A DNA stretch of 62,333 bases from Campylobacterales bacterium (GCA_027044945.1 JALUBK010000048.1:1-62333); one strand, 5' to 3'. Shown: positions 51,237 through 61,683, counted from the stretch's first letter. Numbers and translations are program-made. Notes: generated by a model from the sequence alone, not told the origin.

Positions 51237-52423
51237 AAATAATATATATACAAAAAAATAATGATAGAGAATTTTTTTCAACTCCCGCAAAATATTCTAA
51301 AATTCCATCTTCTAATTGGCAATATATAAATCCAATAGATAAAAAATATTTTGTAAAGACATTTTTTGAAAAATTTTTATCTGATAGTAAAATCGTTTTG
51401 TTTGATGCAAGACATAAACAATTGCTGCAATATTACAATTCAATCAATATTTCAACATTATCTAAAGCTGACATTTTAAACAAAAATTGTCGTTTATTAT
51501 TTTTTACATCAGGTAGCACTGGTTTTCCAACAGGTGCCTTTAAAACTAAAGAAAATCTTATGTCAGAGGTAAAAGCATTAGCTAAACTTATAAAAAAATC
51601 GAATATAAAAAAAGTTGTTGCTACTGTTCCATTTGTCCATATTTATGGAGTTTTAGTCGGTTTATTACTGCCATATTATTTGGATACAACTCTTGTTATA
51701 AAAGAGGATTTTCTTCCGTATGAATTGTTAAAAGAGGCCGGAGAAGAAAAAACATTAATAATCACAACACCTGTTTTTATCAAGGCATTAAATAAATTAG
51801 ATGAAAAAAAAGATTTATCTAAAACAATTTTTATTTCATCTACAGGACCTCTAAGTCCCAATGATGCTAAGATATTTGAAAAAAAATACAAAACAACACT
51901 ACTTCAACTTTTTGGTTCGACAGAAACTGGAGGAATAGCTTATAAATTTGGTTCTGAAAAAAAATGGCTACCGCTGGAAAATGTGCACATTTCAATTCAT
52001 GAAGAAAAACTACAAGTTTCTTCTCCATATATATCGCCTTTTGTATTAAATCAAAAAATATTATCTGTTTCTCAACCATTTACCACTGAAGATATTATCG
52101 AAATTGATGGAAACGGTTTTATGCTTGTAGGTCGAAGCAACAAAATAGTTAAAATTGCCGGAAAAAGAATATCAGTATTACAGTTAGAATCAATTATTGA
52201 AACCATTCCAAATATAAAAAAAGCTTTAGTATCAGTCATTTACAAAAAAAATCATTTCAGAAGTGAACAAATTATTATCACATTAGAAAGTTCAGAAAAA
52301 ATATCCAAACAAATCATAAGAAAAAAATTAAGTGAAAATTATGGAGCATTGACTATTCCATTTGAAATTAATTATGTGGATAAAATCAATATTTCATCAA
52401 TGGGGAAAAAAATATTAATCTAA
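51233..52423 (+). CDS. AMP-binding aryl/acyl-ACP ligase (ApeH-like)
   Basis: The 396-residue adenylating enzyme has the P-loop FTSGSTGFPTGAFKT, the motif LLQLFGSTETGGIAYK and the hinge LVGRSNKIVKIAGKRIS. It would activate the aryl acid (coumarate or similar) and load it on an ACP. It is shorter than typical acyl-CoA ligases (about 500), as is normal for ApeH-like proteins. It overlaps the exporter gene by four bases, and its stop overlaps the stop of the convergent dehydratase gene. Confidence 0.87.
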   Translation: MKIIYIQKNNDREFFSTPAKYSKIPSSNWQYINPIDKKYFVKTFFEKFLSDSKIVLFDARHKQLLQYYNSINISTLSKADILNKNCRLLFFTSGSTGFPTGAFKTKENLMSEVKALAKLIKKSNIKKVVATVPFVHIYGVLVGLLLPYYLDTTLVIKEDFLPYELLKEAGEEKTLIITTPVFIKALNKLDEKKDLSKTIFISSTGPLSPNDAKIFEKKYKTTLLQLFGSTETGGIAYKFGSEKKWLPLENVHISIHEEKLQVSSPYISPFVLNQKILSVSQPFTTEDIIEIDGNGFMLVGRSNKIVKIAGKRISVLQLESIIETIPNIKKALVSVIYKKNHFRSEQIIITLESSEKISKQIIRKKLSENYGALTIPFEINYVDKINISSMGKKILI

Positions 52424-52776
52424 TAAACCATCAGCACAAAATTCCCTTTTGCTATCAATTTATCTAATTCAAAAATTTGAAATGATACATATCTGAAATT
52501 ATCCAAAGTATGTTCATCTATAATTTGAGCCGTTAATACAGTAGAATTTGGATCCATAAGCAGTTCAACATCTCTAGCACTTACCAAAAAAGCACTTTCT
52601 TCTTCATGCTTTCTAAATGCAGAACTACTTTGAGCTGCCGCCTCAAGTAACATGGCAAGAGTAGGATATTCTTCAAACTCTATCAATACATTTGCCGTAT
52701 TCCCATCTTTTTTCAAAAGTTTTTTAGCAAACAATATTGGAGGTAAATGTGGTAATTGTAATTGCATTTCTGACAT
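52420..52776 (-). CDS. Hotdog dehydratase, ApeP-like
   Basis: The 118-residue protein begins with LPHLPPILFAKKLLKKDGNTANV, the N-terminal pattern of ApeP-family 3-hydroxylacyl-ACP dehydratases, and continues as a single hotdog fold. Aryl polyene systems use two dehydratase proteins; the other is at 40545. It is transcribed against the cluster, behind ACP 4, and its TAG stop shares two bases with the ligase TAA. Confidence 0.78.
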   Translation of the reverse strand: MSEMQLQLPHLPPILFAKKLLKKDGNTANVLIEFEEYPTLAMLLEAAAQSSSAFRKHEEESAFLVSARDVELLMDPNSTVLTAQIIDEHTLDNFRYVSFQIFELDKLIAKGNFVLMVY

Positions 52777-52781
52777 ATTAT

Positions 52782-53042
52782 TTATTTTTCATTTATTTTT
52801 TGATTGATATAATTTGTCAGAGTAGCACAAGAGGTAAAAATTGCTTGAGCCTCAGACATATCGGTTATTTTAACACTAAATTCTCTTTCTATCATCAAAG
52901 TTAATTCGATAGCATCTATCGAATCCAAACCCAATCCATCATCTCCAAAAAGAGACATATTATCCTCAAATTCATCTAAGTTCAAATCTTCAAGCTGTAA
53001 GCTTTTAATAATATTAATCTTAACTTCTTCTGTGCTTACCAT
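52782..53042 (-). CDS. Acyl carrier protein 4
   Basis: An 86-residue ACP with DGLGLDSIDAIELTL, a close paralogue of ACP 2 at 40287. The ATG at 53042 has AAAGGA ten bases upstream; ten more in-frame codons upstream look non-conserved. It is the first gene of a two-gene minus-strand unit with the ApeP-like dehydratase and has its own -10 element at 53094. Confidence 0.9.
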   Translation of the reverse strand: MVSTEEVKINIIKSLQLEDLNLDEFEDNMSLFGDDGLGLDSIDAIELTLMIEREFSVKITDMSEAQAIFTSCATLTNYINQKINEK

Positions 53043-53093
53043 ATCAACTTTATCCTTTCTTTTTTTTAACAAAATTTCTTTTAATAAGTTTTA

Positions 53094-53099
53094 ATTATA
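53094..53099 (-). promoter_or_regulatory. Predicted -10 element for ACP 4 / dehydratase unit
   Basis: TATAAT on the minus strand, 51 bp upstream of the ACP 4 start and just after the tgt stop. Confidence 0.45.
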
Positions 53100-53113
53100 G
53101 CATAAATTTATAT

Positions 53114-54244
53114 TTATTGGCTAATTGACCTTTTTTGATAAAAATTTTTCTTAAATTCTTGAAATTTATTGTTCAAAATAGCTTCTCTTGCATTTTTGAC
53201 TAAATTTATATAATAATGTATATTGTGTAAAGAAGCAAGTCTGTAATATGTAATCTCTTTTGCTTTAAAAAGATGATGAAGATAACCAGCAGAATATTTT
53301 TGACAAGTATAACAATGACACTCTTTATCTACAGGCTCATCTAAAAATTTATATTTAGCTGATTTAATATTTACTTTTCCAAAAGATGTAAAAAGTGTTC
53401 CATTTCTTGCATTTCTTGTAGGCATCACACAATCAAACATATCAATTCCTCTTTCTATGTTTTCTATCAAATCTTCAGGTGTTCCTACTCCCATTAAATA
53501 TCTTGGTTTATTCTTTGGCATAAAAGAAGTTGTCCAATCAACCATATCATACATCTCCTGATTGCTCTCGCCTACACTCAATCCTCCTATTGCATATCCG
53601 TCATAATCCTCCAAAGAAACCAATCCAAGAGCTGATATTTTACGCAATTGTTTATCTGTTCCACCTTGAATAATTGCAAATATATTTTGCTTTGCATTTT
53701 CCTCTTTTTGTTTCATGATGTTATGATATTTAATAGCTCTTTTTGCCCACTCATAAGTTCTTTCAACAGAAAGTTTAATCCTCTCTTTTGTTGCCGGAAG
53801 AGCAACTAAGTCATCAAGTATCATCATAATATCACTATTTAAAGCATATTCAATATCTAAAACTTTCTCTGGTGTAAAATAATGCATCGAGCCATCTATA
53901 TGACTTTTAAAATTTATACCATTATCATCTGCTTTGGAGTGAGAATTTAAAGAAAAAGCTTGAAATCCTCCACTATCTGTTAAAAAACTATTTGTATATT
54001 TAGTAAAACCATGTAATCCTCCAAAAATTTTAGCTTTCTTTTCACCATCTCTTAAATACATATGATAAGTATTTGCTAAAATAATTTTAGTTTTTAATAT
54101 GTCCATCATATCCACACTATCAAGGCCTTTAACACTTCCAGCCGTCCCAACTGGCATAAAAATTGGAGTGCAAATAGAACTATGTGCTGTTTTTATAGTG
54201 CAAGCTCTAGCATTTCCGTCAATATTATCTATTTTAAATTCCAT
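53114..54244 (-). CDS. tgt: Queuine tRNA-ribosyltransferase
   Basis: Tgt exchanges guanine 34 for the queuosine precursor in tRNAs with GUN anticodons. The 376 residues show the nucleophile region [27 protein letters not shown] and the zinc site [17 protein letters not shown] with the downstream His. The gene lies just past the pigment cluster and is divergent from the COG3400 gene with a 41-bp gap. Confidence 0.96.
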   Translation of the reverse strand: MEFKIDNIDGNARACTIKTAHSSICTPIFMPVGTAGSVKGLDSVDMMDILKTKIILANTYHMYLRDGEKKAKIFGGLHGFTKYTNSFLTDSGGFQAFSLNSHSKADDNGINFKSHIDGSMHYFTPEKVLDIEYALNSDIMMILDDLVALPATKERIKLSVERTYEWAKRAIKYHNIMKQKEENAKQNIFAIIQGGTDKQLRKISALGLVSLEDYDGYAIGGLSVGESNQEMYDMVDWTTSFMPKNKPRYLMGVGTPEDLIENIERGIDMFDCVMPTRNARNGTLFTSFGKVNIKSAKYKFLDEPVDKECHCYTCQKYSAGYLHHLFKAKEITYYRLASLHNIHYYINLVKNAREAILNNKFQEFKKNFYQKRSISQ

Positions 54245-54273
54245 ATATAATCTTCCTGCAAAATATTTTTAGC

Positions 54274-54279
54274 TATAAT
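54274..54279 (+). promoter_or_regulatory. Predicted -10 element of COG3400 gene, implying a leaderless transcript
   Basis: TATAAT ends only 6 bp before the ATG at 54286, and no ribosome-binding site is present between them. If used, transcription would begin at or next to the A of the start codon. Confidence 0.45.
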
Positions 54280-54285
54280 AATAAC

Positions 54286-55710
54286 ATGAAAGAGATATTA
54301 ATAATTGCTGATGGAATTGTAGCAAAAGAATTTTTAGAAAGAGTTTGTTTAGACAATACTTCTGATAATAATTATAAAGTAATATATTACAACGACAAAG
54401 TTCTCACGAATAAAAAAGTTGATAATATAAAATATTTTAAATTTGATCCTACAAGTTTTTCCAAACTAAGAACTGTTTTTAGCGAAAATATTGCAGAAAT
54501 ATTTTTAATAGTCAAAAATAAATTTGATGCTGAAGAAACATATAAAAATATAAGAATATTAAACAAAGATATACATATAATTCTTTTAGATAATTGGAAT
54601 ATAAAATCAAAAGATACAAATCTTTCATTGCTTAATGCTCATGATATTTTATCTTCCAGACTTTTTGATTTTTTGCCAAATGTTTCAGTTATAGCACAAA
54701 ATGTTGGTCTTGGATTGGGAGAAATCATGGAGGTTAGCGTCCCATTTAGTAGCCCTTATATATACAGACATGTTTCGAGCATAAGACAAAAAAATTGGAA
54801 AATTACAGCTATTTACAGAGCACATGAACTGATTCTTCCAAATAGATCAACAATGATAATGCCAAATGATACTTTACTTTTAATAGGTAATCCTAATATT
54901 TTAAAAGGTGTAAGTATTATTATAAAACAAGAATTGGGTTCTTTCCCCTCCCCTTATGGTAAAAATATTTATATCTTAATCGATATGTTACAAAATTCCA
55001 ACCAAGAAATAGAAAATATAGTAAATAGTGCTTTTATATTACATTCTATGATAAACAATCAAAAACTTATCATAAAAGTGATCAATCCAACATATTGTCA
55101 ATCTTTTAACAAAATAAAATCTTACGATAAAGGTTCAACAAAAGTTTTTATTGATTATGAAACAACTGATTTTAAAAAAGCTTTTTTAAAAGATTTGGAA
55201 ATATCAAATGCAGGTATAGTGGTTACAAACAGCAAAATGTTTAAAAAATATAAAAAATTGTTTTATAGTGCTAAAATTCCTATATTTAAAATAGGTCAAT
55301 ATGATTTTAGCAAAATAAAAACAACTGTTGTTTTGCCCGAAGAAGAGATAGATATAGAAAAATTAACAGCTACTATATTTGATATATCTGCACAATTAGA
55401 ACTTGATATAGAACTTTATAATTATGATCCAAATTCAGCAGAAACAAACAAAGACTTAATACATCATTTTAAAAATTTAGCTGCTGTGTTTAATAGAAAA
55501 TTAACAATAATACAATCAAAACAAAATCCTATCACAGAGCTAAAAGAAAGAGAAAATATTTTACATTTTATTCCTTTTACCAAAAACATAAAAAAAATAA
55601 ATATTTTTTCACTTTTCTCCACTAATTTTCAAAAATTATACTACAAACTGGATAATGCATATCAAATTTTTATACCAATAGAAGAAAATATTGCAGATGA
55701 GCAAAAATAA
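54286..55710 (+). CDS. COG3400-family protein with TrkA-N/RCK_C-like domains
   Basis: The 474-residue protein has a Rossmann-like N-terminal part (KEILIIADGIVAKEFLERV) and an RCK_C-like ligand-binding domain (SSIRQKNWKITAIYRAHELILP through NDTLLLIGNP, about residues 160-205). The C-terminal half is a second alpha/beta region. It is a conserved Campylobacterota protein found next to tgt and aroB; its role in potassium or nucleotide sensing is only suggested by the RCK-type domain. Confidence 0.8.
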   Translation: MKEILIIADGIVAKEFLERVCLDNTSDNNYKVIYYNDKVLTNKKVDNIKYFKFDPTSFSKLRTVFSENIAEIFLIVKNKFDAEETYKNIRILNKDIHIILLDNWNIKSKDTNLSLLNAHDILSSRLFDFLPNVSVIAQNVGLGLGEIMEVSVPFSSPYIYRHVSSIRQKNWKITAIYRAHELILPNRSTMIMPNDTLLLIGNPNILKGVSIIIKQELGSFPSPYGKNIYILIDMLQNSNQEIENIVNSAFILHSMINNQKLIIKVINPTYCQSFNKIKSYDKGSTKVFIDYETTDFKKAFLKDLEISNAGIVVTNSKMFKKYKKLFYSAKIPIFKIGQYDFSKIKTTVVLPEEEIDIEKLTATIFDISAQLELDIELYNYDPNSAETNKDLIHHFKNLAAVFNRKLTIIQSKQNPITELKERENILHFIPFTKNIKKINIFSLFSTNFQKLYYKLDNAYQIFIPIEENIADEQK

Positions 55711-55728
55711 TGAAAGGAATTATATACA

Positions 55729-56781
55729 ATGAAAGCAAACATAGACATACAAACAAAAGAGGATAAAAGTTATTCTGTTTATATAAACGAACTTAAAACA
55801 TTAGAGTTTAATACAAAAGTTGCTATTTTGACAAATCCTAAGGTTTCAGGATTGCATTTAAAAACACTTCTTTCAAAAATAAATGCAAATGAATTATATA
55901 TTATAACTGTTCCAGATGGAGAAGAGTATAAAAATTTGGACACTATATCGTATGTTTTAGATAGATTAAACGAACATCAACTTGATAGAAAATCTTTAAT
56001 TATAGCTTTTGGTGGTGGAGTTATCGGAGATATGACAGGATTTTGTGCTTCCATATTTTTAAGAGGTATTGAATTTATTCAAATTCCAACCACCCTACTC
56101 GCTCAAGTTGATGCCAGTGTTGGCGGAAAAACAGGAGTAAATAATAAATTTGGTAAAAATCTCACAGGTTCGTTTTATCAACCAAAAGCAGTTTATTGTG
56201 AAACTTCTTTTTTAAAGACCTTACCCAATAGAGAATTTGGTGCAGGAGTTGCCGAAATGATAAAAATGGCTCTTACTTTTGATAAAGATTTTTTTGAATG
56301 GTTTGAAAAAAATGATTTAAAAAATGAAGAAAATTTAAAATATGCCATAAAAAAATGCATCCAAACAAAAGCAAGAGTTGTATCTTTAGATGAAAAAGAA
56401 GCTGGCATTAGAGCAGTTTTAAATTATGGACATACTTTTGCTCATGTTATAGAAAATGAAACAAATTATTGTGTTTATCTTCATGGAGAAGCTGTGGCTA
56501 TCGGAATAGTTATGGCAAATAAATTGGCATTAAAGATGAAATTAATAGATCAAAATGAGTTTGACAGAGTAGAAAAATTATTAAAAAAATATAATTTACC
56601 AACATCTTATATGATAAAAAATATAAATAACTTTTATGAAACTTTTTTTCATGATAAAAAAACATCAAACAACAAACTAAAATTTATTCTTTTAAATCAT
56701 ATAGGTGATTATGTGATTAAAAATAATATAAAAAAAGAGATTGTTTTAAATGCCTTAAAGGATAATTGTATTGAAAAATAA
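55729..56781 (+). CDS. aroB: 3-dehydroquinate synthase
   Basis: AroB makes 3-dehydroquinate from DAHP in the shikimate pathway. The 350 residues show the NAD-binding [14 protein letters not shown], the substrate loop [20 protein letters not shown] and the zinc His residues in [11 protein letters not shown] and [16 protein letters not shown] precedes the ATG. The mtaB start lies inside the last codons. Confidence 0.97.
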   Translation: MKANIDIQTKEDKSYSVYINELKTLEFNTKVAILTNPKVSGLHLKTLLSKINANELYIITVPDGEEYKNLDTISYVLDRLNEHQLDRKSLIIAFGGGVIGDMTGFCASIFLRGIEFIQIPTTLLAQVDASVGGKTGVNNKFGKNLTGSFYQPKAVYCETSFLKTLPNREFGAGVAEMIKMALTFDKDFFEWFEKNDLKNEENLKYAIKKCIQTKARVVSLDEKEAGIRAVLNYGHTFAHVIENETNYCVYLHGEAVAIGIVMANKLALKMKLIDQNEFDRVEKLLKKYNLPTSYMIKNINNFYETFFHDKKTSNNKLKFILLNHIGDYVIKNNIKKEIVLNALKDNCIEK

Positions 56782-58018
56782 AAAAGTATTTTTTAAGACT
56801 TTTGGATGCAGAACAAATATCTATGATACTCAAATCATGATTGAAAATCTTAAAGATTTTGAAATAACCAATGGTGAAAAAAATGCGGATATTATAGTAG
56901 TAAATTCTTGCACAGTTACTAACTCAGCAGATGCTAAAGCAAGAAATTATATCTCAAAAATGTCAAAATTAAATAAAAAAATTATTTATACAGGTTGCGG
57001 AGCTATCAATAAAGGAAAAGAACTTTTAGATAAAAATAAAGTTTTTGGAGTTTTTGGACACAAAGAAAAAGAAGAGATAAATACACTTTTAAAAAATAAT
57101 AAAAATTTTTATCAGGTTGGGAAACTTGATACAATAGAAAAAAGCATGGTTTATAATTTTGAAGGAAAAAACAGAGCATTTGTCAAAATACAAGAAGGAT
57201 GCAATTTTAATTGTAGTTATTGTATTATTCCTACTGTTAGAGGTTTAGCTAGAAGTCAAGATGAAGATAAAATTTTAACTCAAATCAAAATATTAACTCA
57301 AAATAATTACAGTGAATTTATTTTAACCGGCACAAATATAGGAAGTTATGGGAAAGACAAACAAACCAATTTAGGTGAATTACTAAAAAAAATATCGCAA
57401 ATAAAAGGAGTTAAAAGAATAAGATTGGGCAGTATTGAACCAATACAAATAGATGACAGTTTTAAAGAAATACTAAATGAAGATTGGTTGGAAAAACACT
57501 TACATATAGCTTTGCAACACACAAATGAAGAAATGTTAAAAATTATGCAAAGAAGAAATAATTATAAAAATGATAAAAAACTTCTTGAAATGCTTTCGTC
57601 TAAAGGTTTTGCATTGGGAACTGATTTTATCGTAGGGCATCCCGGTGAAAGTGAAGAAAGATTTGAAGATGGTTTTGAGAAATTAAAAATTTTACCACTT
57701 ACTCATATTCACTGTTTTATATATAGCAAAAGAGACAATACTTATTCAGCTACTCTTAAAAATGAAATAAATGGTAAAATATCAAAGCAGAGACTTAAAA
57801 AAGTGGTCAAATTAATCAATGAAAAAAATTATCATTTTAGAAAAAACATTACCATGCCTCTTAAAGTGCTTATTGAAGAATTTAAAGAAGGATATTTTGT
57901 AGGATTAGATCAGTTTTTTAATAGAATTAAAATAAAAAGTGATAAAAATATTGATAAAAAGTGGATTGTATTAAATAATTTTACAGCAAAAAAGGATATG
58001 AACTATGCAAATTTTTAA
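56771..58018 (+). CDS. mtaB: tRNA t6A37 methylthiotransferase MtaB
   Basis: MtaB adds a methylthio group to t6A at position 37 of tRNAs reading ANN codons. The 415 residues have the N-terminal cluster cysteines (FGCRTN, NSCTVT, TGCGAI), the radical-SAM motif [17 protein letters not shown] and a C-terminal TRAM-like region. The start is TTG overlapping the aroB end by 11 bp, and the stop overlaps the next gene by 14 bp. Confidence 0.93.
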   Translation: MKNKKVFFKTFGCRTNIYDTQIMIENLKDFEITNGEKNADIIVVNSCTVTNSADAKARNYISKMSKLNKKIIYTGCGAINKGKELLDKNKVFGVFGHKEKEEINTLLKNNKNFYQVGKLDTIEKSMVYNFEGKNRAFVKIQEGCNFNCSYCIIPTVRGLARSQDEDKILTQIKILTQNNYSEFILTGTNIGSYGKDKQTNLGELLKKISQIKGVKRIRLGSIEPIQIDDSFKEILNEDWLEKHLHIALQHTNEEMLKIMQRRNNYKNDKKLLEMLSSKGFALGTDFIVGHPGESEERFEDGFEKLKILPLTHIHCFIYSKRDNTYSATLKNEINGKISKQRLKKVVKLINEKNYHFRKNITMPLKVLIEEFKEGYFVGLDQFFNRIKIKSDKNIDKKWIVLNNFTAKKDMNYANF

Positions 58019-59672
58019 AAATAAAAAATTATTTTACTCATTATTAGCTTTTTTTATAATTATTCTTCTTTTAATATTTGGATATTATAAAAATAATGCT
58101 ACTTTTATAAACAATCAAACATATCAGAAATTATTAAATAATGGAAAAATAAAAGAAGCAAAAATAGACAATGATTTACTTATATTATACACATCATCAG
58201 GAAACAAATATAAAATTTTAAAAACAGGAGTTGATTTAAAAACTCTTCTACAAAATGTTCCTATAAAGGTCGTTCAAGATAACACTATCGTTGATGACAC
58301 CATTAGTGGCTTGATACTTTTTTTTATTGTTTTTGCTTTTATTTTATATCTTAGAAAAAAAGAGTTAAAAAATCTTAAAGATATCAATCAAAAAGAACCA
58401 AAAAGAGAAATATCTGACATTAATAATATTATTAATGCACCAATAAAACCTGCTATCTCACATATAACTTTCAAAGATATTGCTGGGATAAAAGAGGTAA
58501 AAGAGGAATTAAATGAAATAGTTGATTTTTTAAAAAATCCTGCTAAATATAAAAATTTTGGAATAAAATTACCCAAAGGAGTTCTTCTTGTGGGGCCTCC
58601 CGGAGTTGGAAAAACGATGATAGCCAAAGCCGTTGCAGGTGAAGCAAATGTTCCTTTCTTTTATCAAAGCGGCTCATCTTTTGTGCAAATTTATGTAGGG
58701 ATAGGTGCTAAAAGAGTCAGAGAATTATTCTCTTATGCCAAAAAATATGCACCTTCTATTATTTTTATTGATGAGATAGATGCAGTAGGAAAAGCAAGAG
58801 GAAATTATAGAAATGATGAGAGAGAATCAACTCTAAATCAATTACTTTCGGAAATGGATGGTTTTGAAGATAGCTCGGGAGTTATTGTTATAGCAGCTAC
58901 AAACAAAATAGAAGTTTTAGATGAAGCACTTTTGCGTTCAGGTAGATTTGACAGAAGAGTTTTTGTATCTTTGCCAGATAAAGACGAGAGAATAGATATT
59001 ATAAACATATATTTAAAAGATAAAAAACACTCTGTAAATATTAAAAATATATCTGAAATAACAGTGGGTTTTAGCGGAGCAGCACTTGCAACACTTGTGA
59101 ATGAAGCAGCCATAAATGCACTCAAAAGAGGTAGCAAAACAATAGAAGAAAGTGATTTTTATGCTGTTAGAGATAAAGTTTTACTTGGAAAAAGAAAAAT
59201 ACTTAGTTTTTCTCGCAATGAAAAAGAGATACAAGCCTTATATCAATCAGCAAAAGCTCTCAGCGCTTACTGGTTTGATATAAATTTTGATAAAGTTTCT
59301 ATCGTAAATGATGGTATAAAAGATATAGATAAAGAGATAGAATCAAAAAGCAAAATGCTATCAAAAATCAAAGTTTATCTTTCTGGTTCTATTGCAACAG
59401 AAATTTTTTATCAAGACAAATTTTCAAATTGTTTTAATGATTTAGAAAAGGCAAAAAATTTGGCTAATTTAATGGTCGAAAAATACGGCATGGGAAATAC
59501 AATATACCCCAACAAATTAGATATATCAAACATTTTGGAAGAAGAAAAAAATGAAATTAAAAAATTTTTAGAGGGCTATACAAAAATATTAGAAAAAATA
59601 AAAGAGCATATGCTTGAAAAAGAAATTATCACAAAAAATGAACTTAAAAAGATAATACATGAAGTTTTTTAG
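58005..59672 (+). CDS. FtsH-like membrane AAA ATPase without the zinc-protease motif
   Basis: The 555 residues follow FtsH order: two membrane helices (about 9-27 and 101-116), Walker A GPPGVGKT (197-204), Walker [10 protein letters not shown], and the second region of homology ending RSGRFDRRV. The C-terminal domain aligns with FtsH, but where FtsH has HEAGH this protein has YQSAK at residues 413-417, so zinc cannot be bound and proteolysis is excluded. It is a likely unfoldase or assembly factor. A similar FtsH-like gene lies beside aroB and the MiaB-like gene in Helicobacter, as I recall. Confidence 0.9.
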   Translation: MQIFKNKKLFYSLLAFFIIILLLIFGYYKNNATFINNQTYQKLLNNGKIKEAKIDNDLLILYTSSGNKYKILKTGVDLKTLLQNVPIKVVQDNTIVDDTISGLILFFIVFAFILYLRKKELKNLKDINQKEPKREISDINNIINAPIKPAISHITFKDIAGIKEVKEELNEIVDFLKNPAKYKNFGIKLPKGVLLVGPPGVGKTMIAKAVAGEANVPFFYQSGSSFVQIYVGIGAKRVRELFSYAKKYAPSIIFIDEIDAVGKARGNYRNDERESTLNQLLSEMDGFEDSSGVIVIAATNKIEVLDEALLRSGRFDRRVFVSLPDKDERIDIINIYLKDKKHSVNIKNISEITVGFSGAALATLVNEAAINALKRGSKTIEESDFYAVRDKVLLGKRKILSFSRNEKEIQALYQSAKALSAYWFDINFDKVSIVNDGIKDIDKEIESKSKMLSKIKVYLSGSIATEIFYQDKFSNCFNDLEKAKNLANLMVEKYGMGNTIYPNKLDISNILEEEKNEIKKFLEGYTKILEKIKEHMLEKEIITKNELKKIIHEVF

Positions 59673-60171
59673 TGGTTTTTGTTTCAAAAATGAAAAAAAA
59701 GCTTTGGATAGATTTTTAGTTGAGAATGATTTTAGCATCGCTGGTTTTAGTTATGGAGCTCAAAAAGCTTTTTTGAAGGCTTACAATACAAAAGAAAGAG
59801 TGGATTTGTTGCAACTTTTTTCACCTGCTTTTTTTCAAAGCACAAATGATAAATTCAAAAAATTACAATTAATCTCTTTTAGAAGAAACAAAGAAGAATA
59901 TCTTAAAAATTTTTATAAAAATGCTTTCTACCCCTCTTCTTCTTTTGATCAAGAATATAAAAAAACAGATACTATTTTGGATTTGGAAAATTTATTGTAT
60001 TTCGTCTGGGATAAAAACAAACTCAAAAAATTAAAAGAACGAAATGTTGAAATAGAAGTTTATATTGGAGAAAAAGATAAAATAGTAAATATCAAAGAGG
60101 TGCAGAATTTTTTTAAAGATTTTGCAAAAATTTATTTTTTAAATAAAAAAGGACATGTATTATGGATATAA
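59659..60171 (+). CDS. bioV: Alpha/beta-hydrolase, BioV-like pimeloyl-ACP methyl ester esterase
   Basis: The 170-residue small hydrolase has the nucleophile elbow GFSYG (Ser about residue 36), an Asp in GEKDKIV and a His in KKGHVLWI at the very end. Size and motif fit BioV, described in Helicobacter as the esterase that releases pimeloyl-ACP for biotin synthesis. It overlaps the FtsH-like gene by 14 bp and mogA by 10 bp. The specific BioV assignment rests on size, motif and phylum. Confidence 0.65.
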   Translation: MKFFSGFCFKNEKKALDRFLVENDFSIAGFSYGAQKAFLKAYNTKERVDLLQLFSPAFFQSTNDKFKKLQLISFRRNKEEYLKNFYKNAFYPSSSFDQEYKKTDTILDLENLLYFVWDKNKLKKLKERNVEIEVYIGEKDKIVNIKEVQNFFKDFAKIYFLNKKGHVLWI

Positions 60172-60689
60172 AAATAGGAATTTTAACAGCATCAGATAGA
60201 GCAAGCGCAGGAATTTATGAAGATATTTCAGGTCAAGCTATCATCGATACACTAAATGATTATCTTAAAAGTTCTTGGATAAAGGTGTATAAAATAATAC
60301 CAGATGATCAAAAAAACATAGAAAAAACTTTAATCAATATGGCCGATAAAGATAATTGTTGCCTTATAATAACCACAGGAGGAACAGGTCCAGCTAAAAG
60401 AGATGTAACCCCAGAAGCTACCGAGAAAGTATGTGATAAAATGATGCCCGGATTTGGCGAATTAATGAGACAAGTAAGTCTAAAATATGTTCCCACAGCC
60501 ATACTCTCAAGACAAACAGCAGGCATAAGAAATCAAACTTTAATAGTAAATCTCCCCGGCAAACCAAAGTCCATAAGAGAGTGTCTAGATGCGGTTTTCC
60601 CAGCCATTCCTTACTGCATAGACCTACTTGAAGGACCATATATAAAGTGCAACGAAGATGTAATAAAACCTTTTAGACCGAAGAAATAG
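60162..60689 (+). CDS. mogA: Molybdopterin adenylyltransferase
   Basis: MogA adenylates molybdopterin before molybdenum insertion. The 175 residues include ILTASDRASAGIYEDISGQAI, TTGGTGPAKRDVTPEAT and VNLPGKPKSIRECLDAVFPAIPYCIDL, all typical of MogA rather than MoaB. Its end overlaps the convergent WYL regulator gene by 17 bp. Confidence 0.93.
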   Translation: MDIKIGILTASDRASAGIYEDISGQAIIDTLNDYLKSSWIKVYKIIPDDQKNIEKTLINMADKDNCCLIITTGGTGPAKRDVTPEATEKVCDKMMPGFGELMRQVSLKYVPTAILSRQTAGIRNQTLIVNLPGKPKSIRECLDAVFPAIPYCIDLLEGPYIKCNEDVIKPFRPKK

Positions 60690-61596
60690 TCTGCTTATCA
60701 CAAAAAACTCGTAACATTGAAATAAATTCTTTTTGAAGTGAAAGTGGCGAAAGGATATAAAGATCTGGAAGCCACTTTTTTACTTCATAAAGCACAGCTT
60801 TTTTGGAAGTTGCTTGAATGCTAAATTTTATACTTCCGTCACTATAATTTTCTAAAATTTTTTGAGAATTAAAAAAACTTTTTCTAAAAAAATATTTTGC
60901 TATACTTTTATCAGCATAAAATGTAACTTTAAAAGGTTTACTATCTGGCTCAAACCATATATTTACCGCATTTTTTAGTATCTCCATCTTATCTTTATCT
61001 ATCTCAAAATTTTCGTTACAAACCGATAAATTTTTTATATCCTTAATATAAAAAGTTTTAAATCTTCCATCGCCTCTATCTTTTGCATAAAGATACCAAA
61101 AACCTTCAAAAATAGTTATCTTGTATGGCTCGGCTATTCTTGATTTTTTGTAATAAAATTTGACAGTTTTTTTATCAGTTATAGCTTGTTGCAAAGATTG
61201 GACTATCTCTAAATGAGTATCTAAATCCTCCATAACCATTTTGGAGAGTATAAAATTTTCATCTTCTTTATAAAATTTATCAAGCATTTTGGTAGCTTTC
61301 ATCTCAAAATTTGCTCCAAAAGATTTTGAGATACTTTTTAACATTTCCAAAATTACAAGTTCTTCAGCATTTATCAACTTTTTTAGATCGAAATTATCTT
61401 TGTATCTATAAACTCCTCTTTCACATATTATAGGAAAAATCCTACTAAGTCTTTCATTTATATCTTTTTGTATAGTCCTAATGCTAACATTATACTCTTT
61501 AGCGAGTGCCTCTTTGGTTACCTTCTCTTTAGTGTTTAACTTTTTTAAAATTCCGACCAATCTATACATAGCTTTATCATAACTACTATTTTTCAA
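60673..61596 (-). CDS. WYL-domain transcriptional regulator next to cas6
   Basis: The 307-residue protein has an N-terminal HTH (MYRLVGILKKLNTKEKVTK, then ALAKEYNVSIRTIQKDINERL) and a WYL domain (about residues 150-225, with KKTVKFYYKKSRIAEPYKI and FEGFWYLYAKDRG), followed by a WCX-like C-terminus. WYL proteins often regulate defence genes and can sense nucleic-acid ligands. The TTG at 61596 has AAGGAG seven bases upstream and is preferred over a GTG 11 codons earlier with a poor site. It is divergent from the Cas6 gene, 87 bp apart. Confidence 0.88.
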   Translation of the reverse strand: MKNSSYDKAMYRLVGILKKLNTKEKVTKEALAKEYNVSIRTIQKDINERLSRIFPIICERGVYRYKDNFDLKKLINAEELVILEMLKSISKSFGANFEMKATKMLDKFYKEDENFILSKMVMEDLDTHLEIVQSLQQAITDKKTVKFYYKKSRIAEPYKITIFEGFWYLYAKDRGDGRFKTFYIKDIKNLSVCNENFEIDKDKMEILKNAVNIWFEPDSKPFKVTFYADKSIAKYFFRKSFFNSQKILENYSDGSIKFSIQATSKKAVLYEVKKWLPDLYILSPLSLQKEFISMLRVFCDKQTISSV

Positions 61597-61647
61597 AAAA
61601 TACTCCTTTTGCTCAAAGATGGAAAGCACGTCTTCTACTTATTGTGC

Positions 61648-61653
61648 TATAAT
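61648..61653 (+). promoter_or_regulatory. Predicted -10 element of the cas6 promoter
   Basis: TATAAT 30 bp before the TTG start of cas6, in the divergent gap with the WYL regulator. Confidence 0.45.
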
Positions 61654-61683
61654 TTTATCATAATAAATTTTAAGGACATAGAT

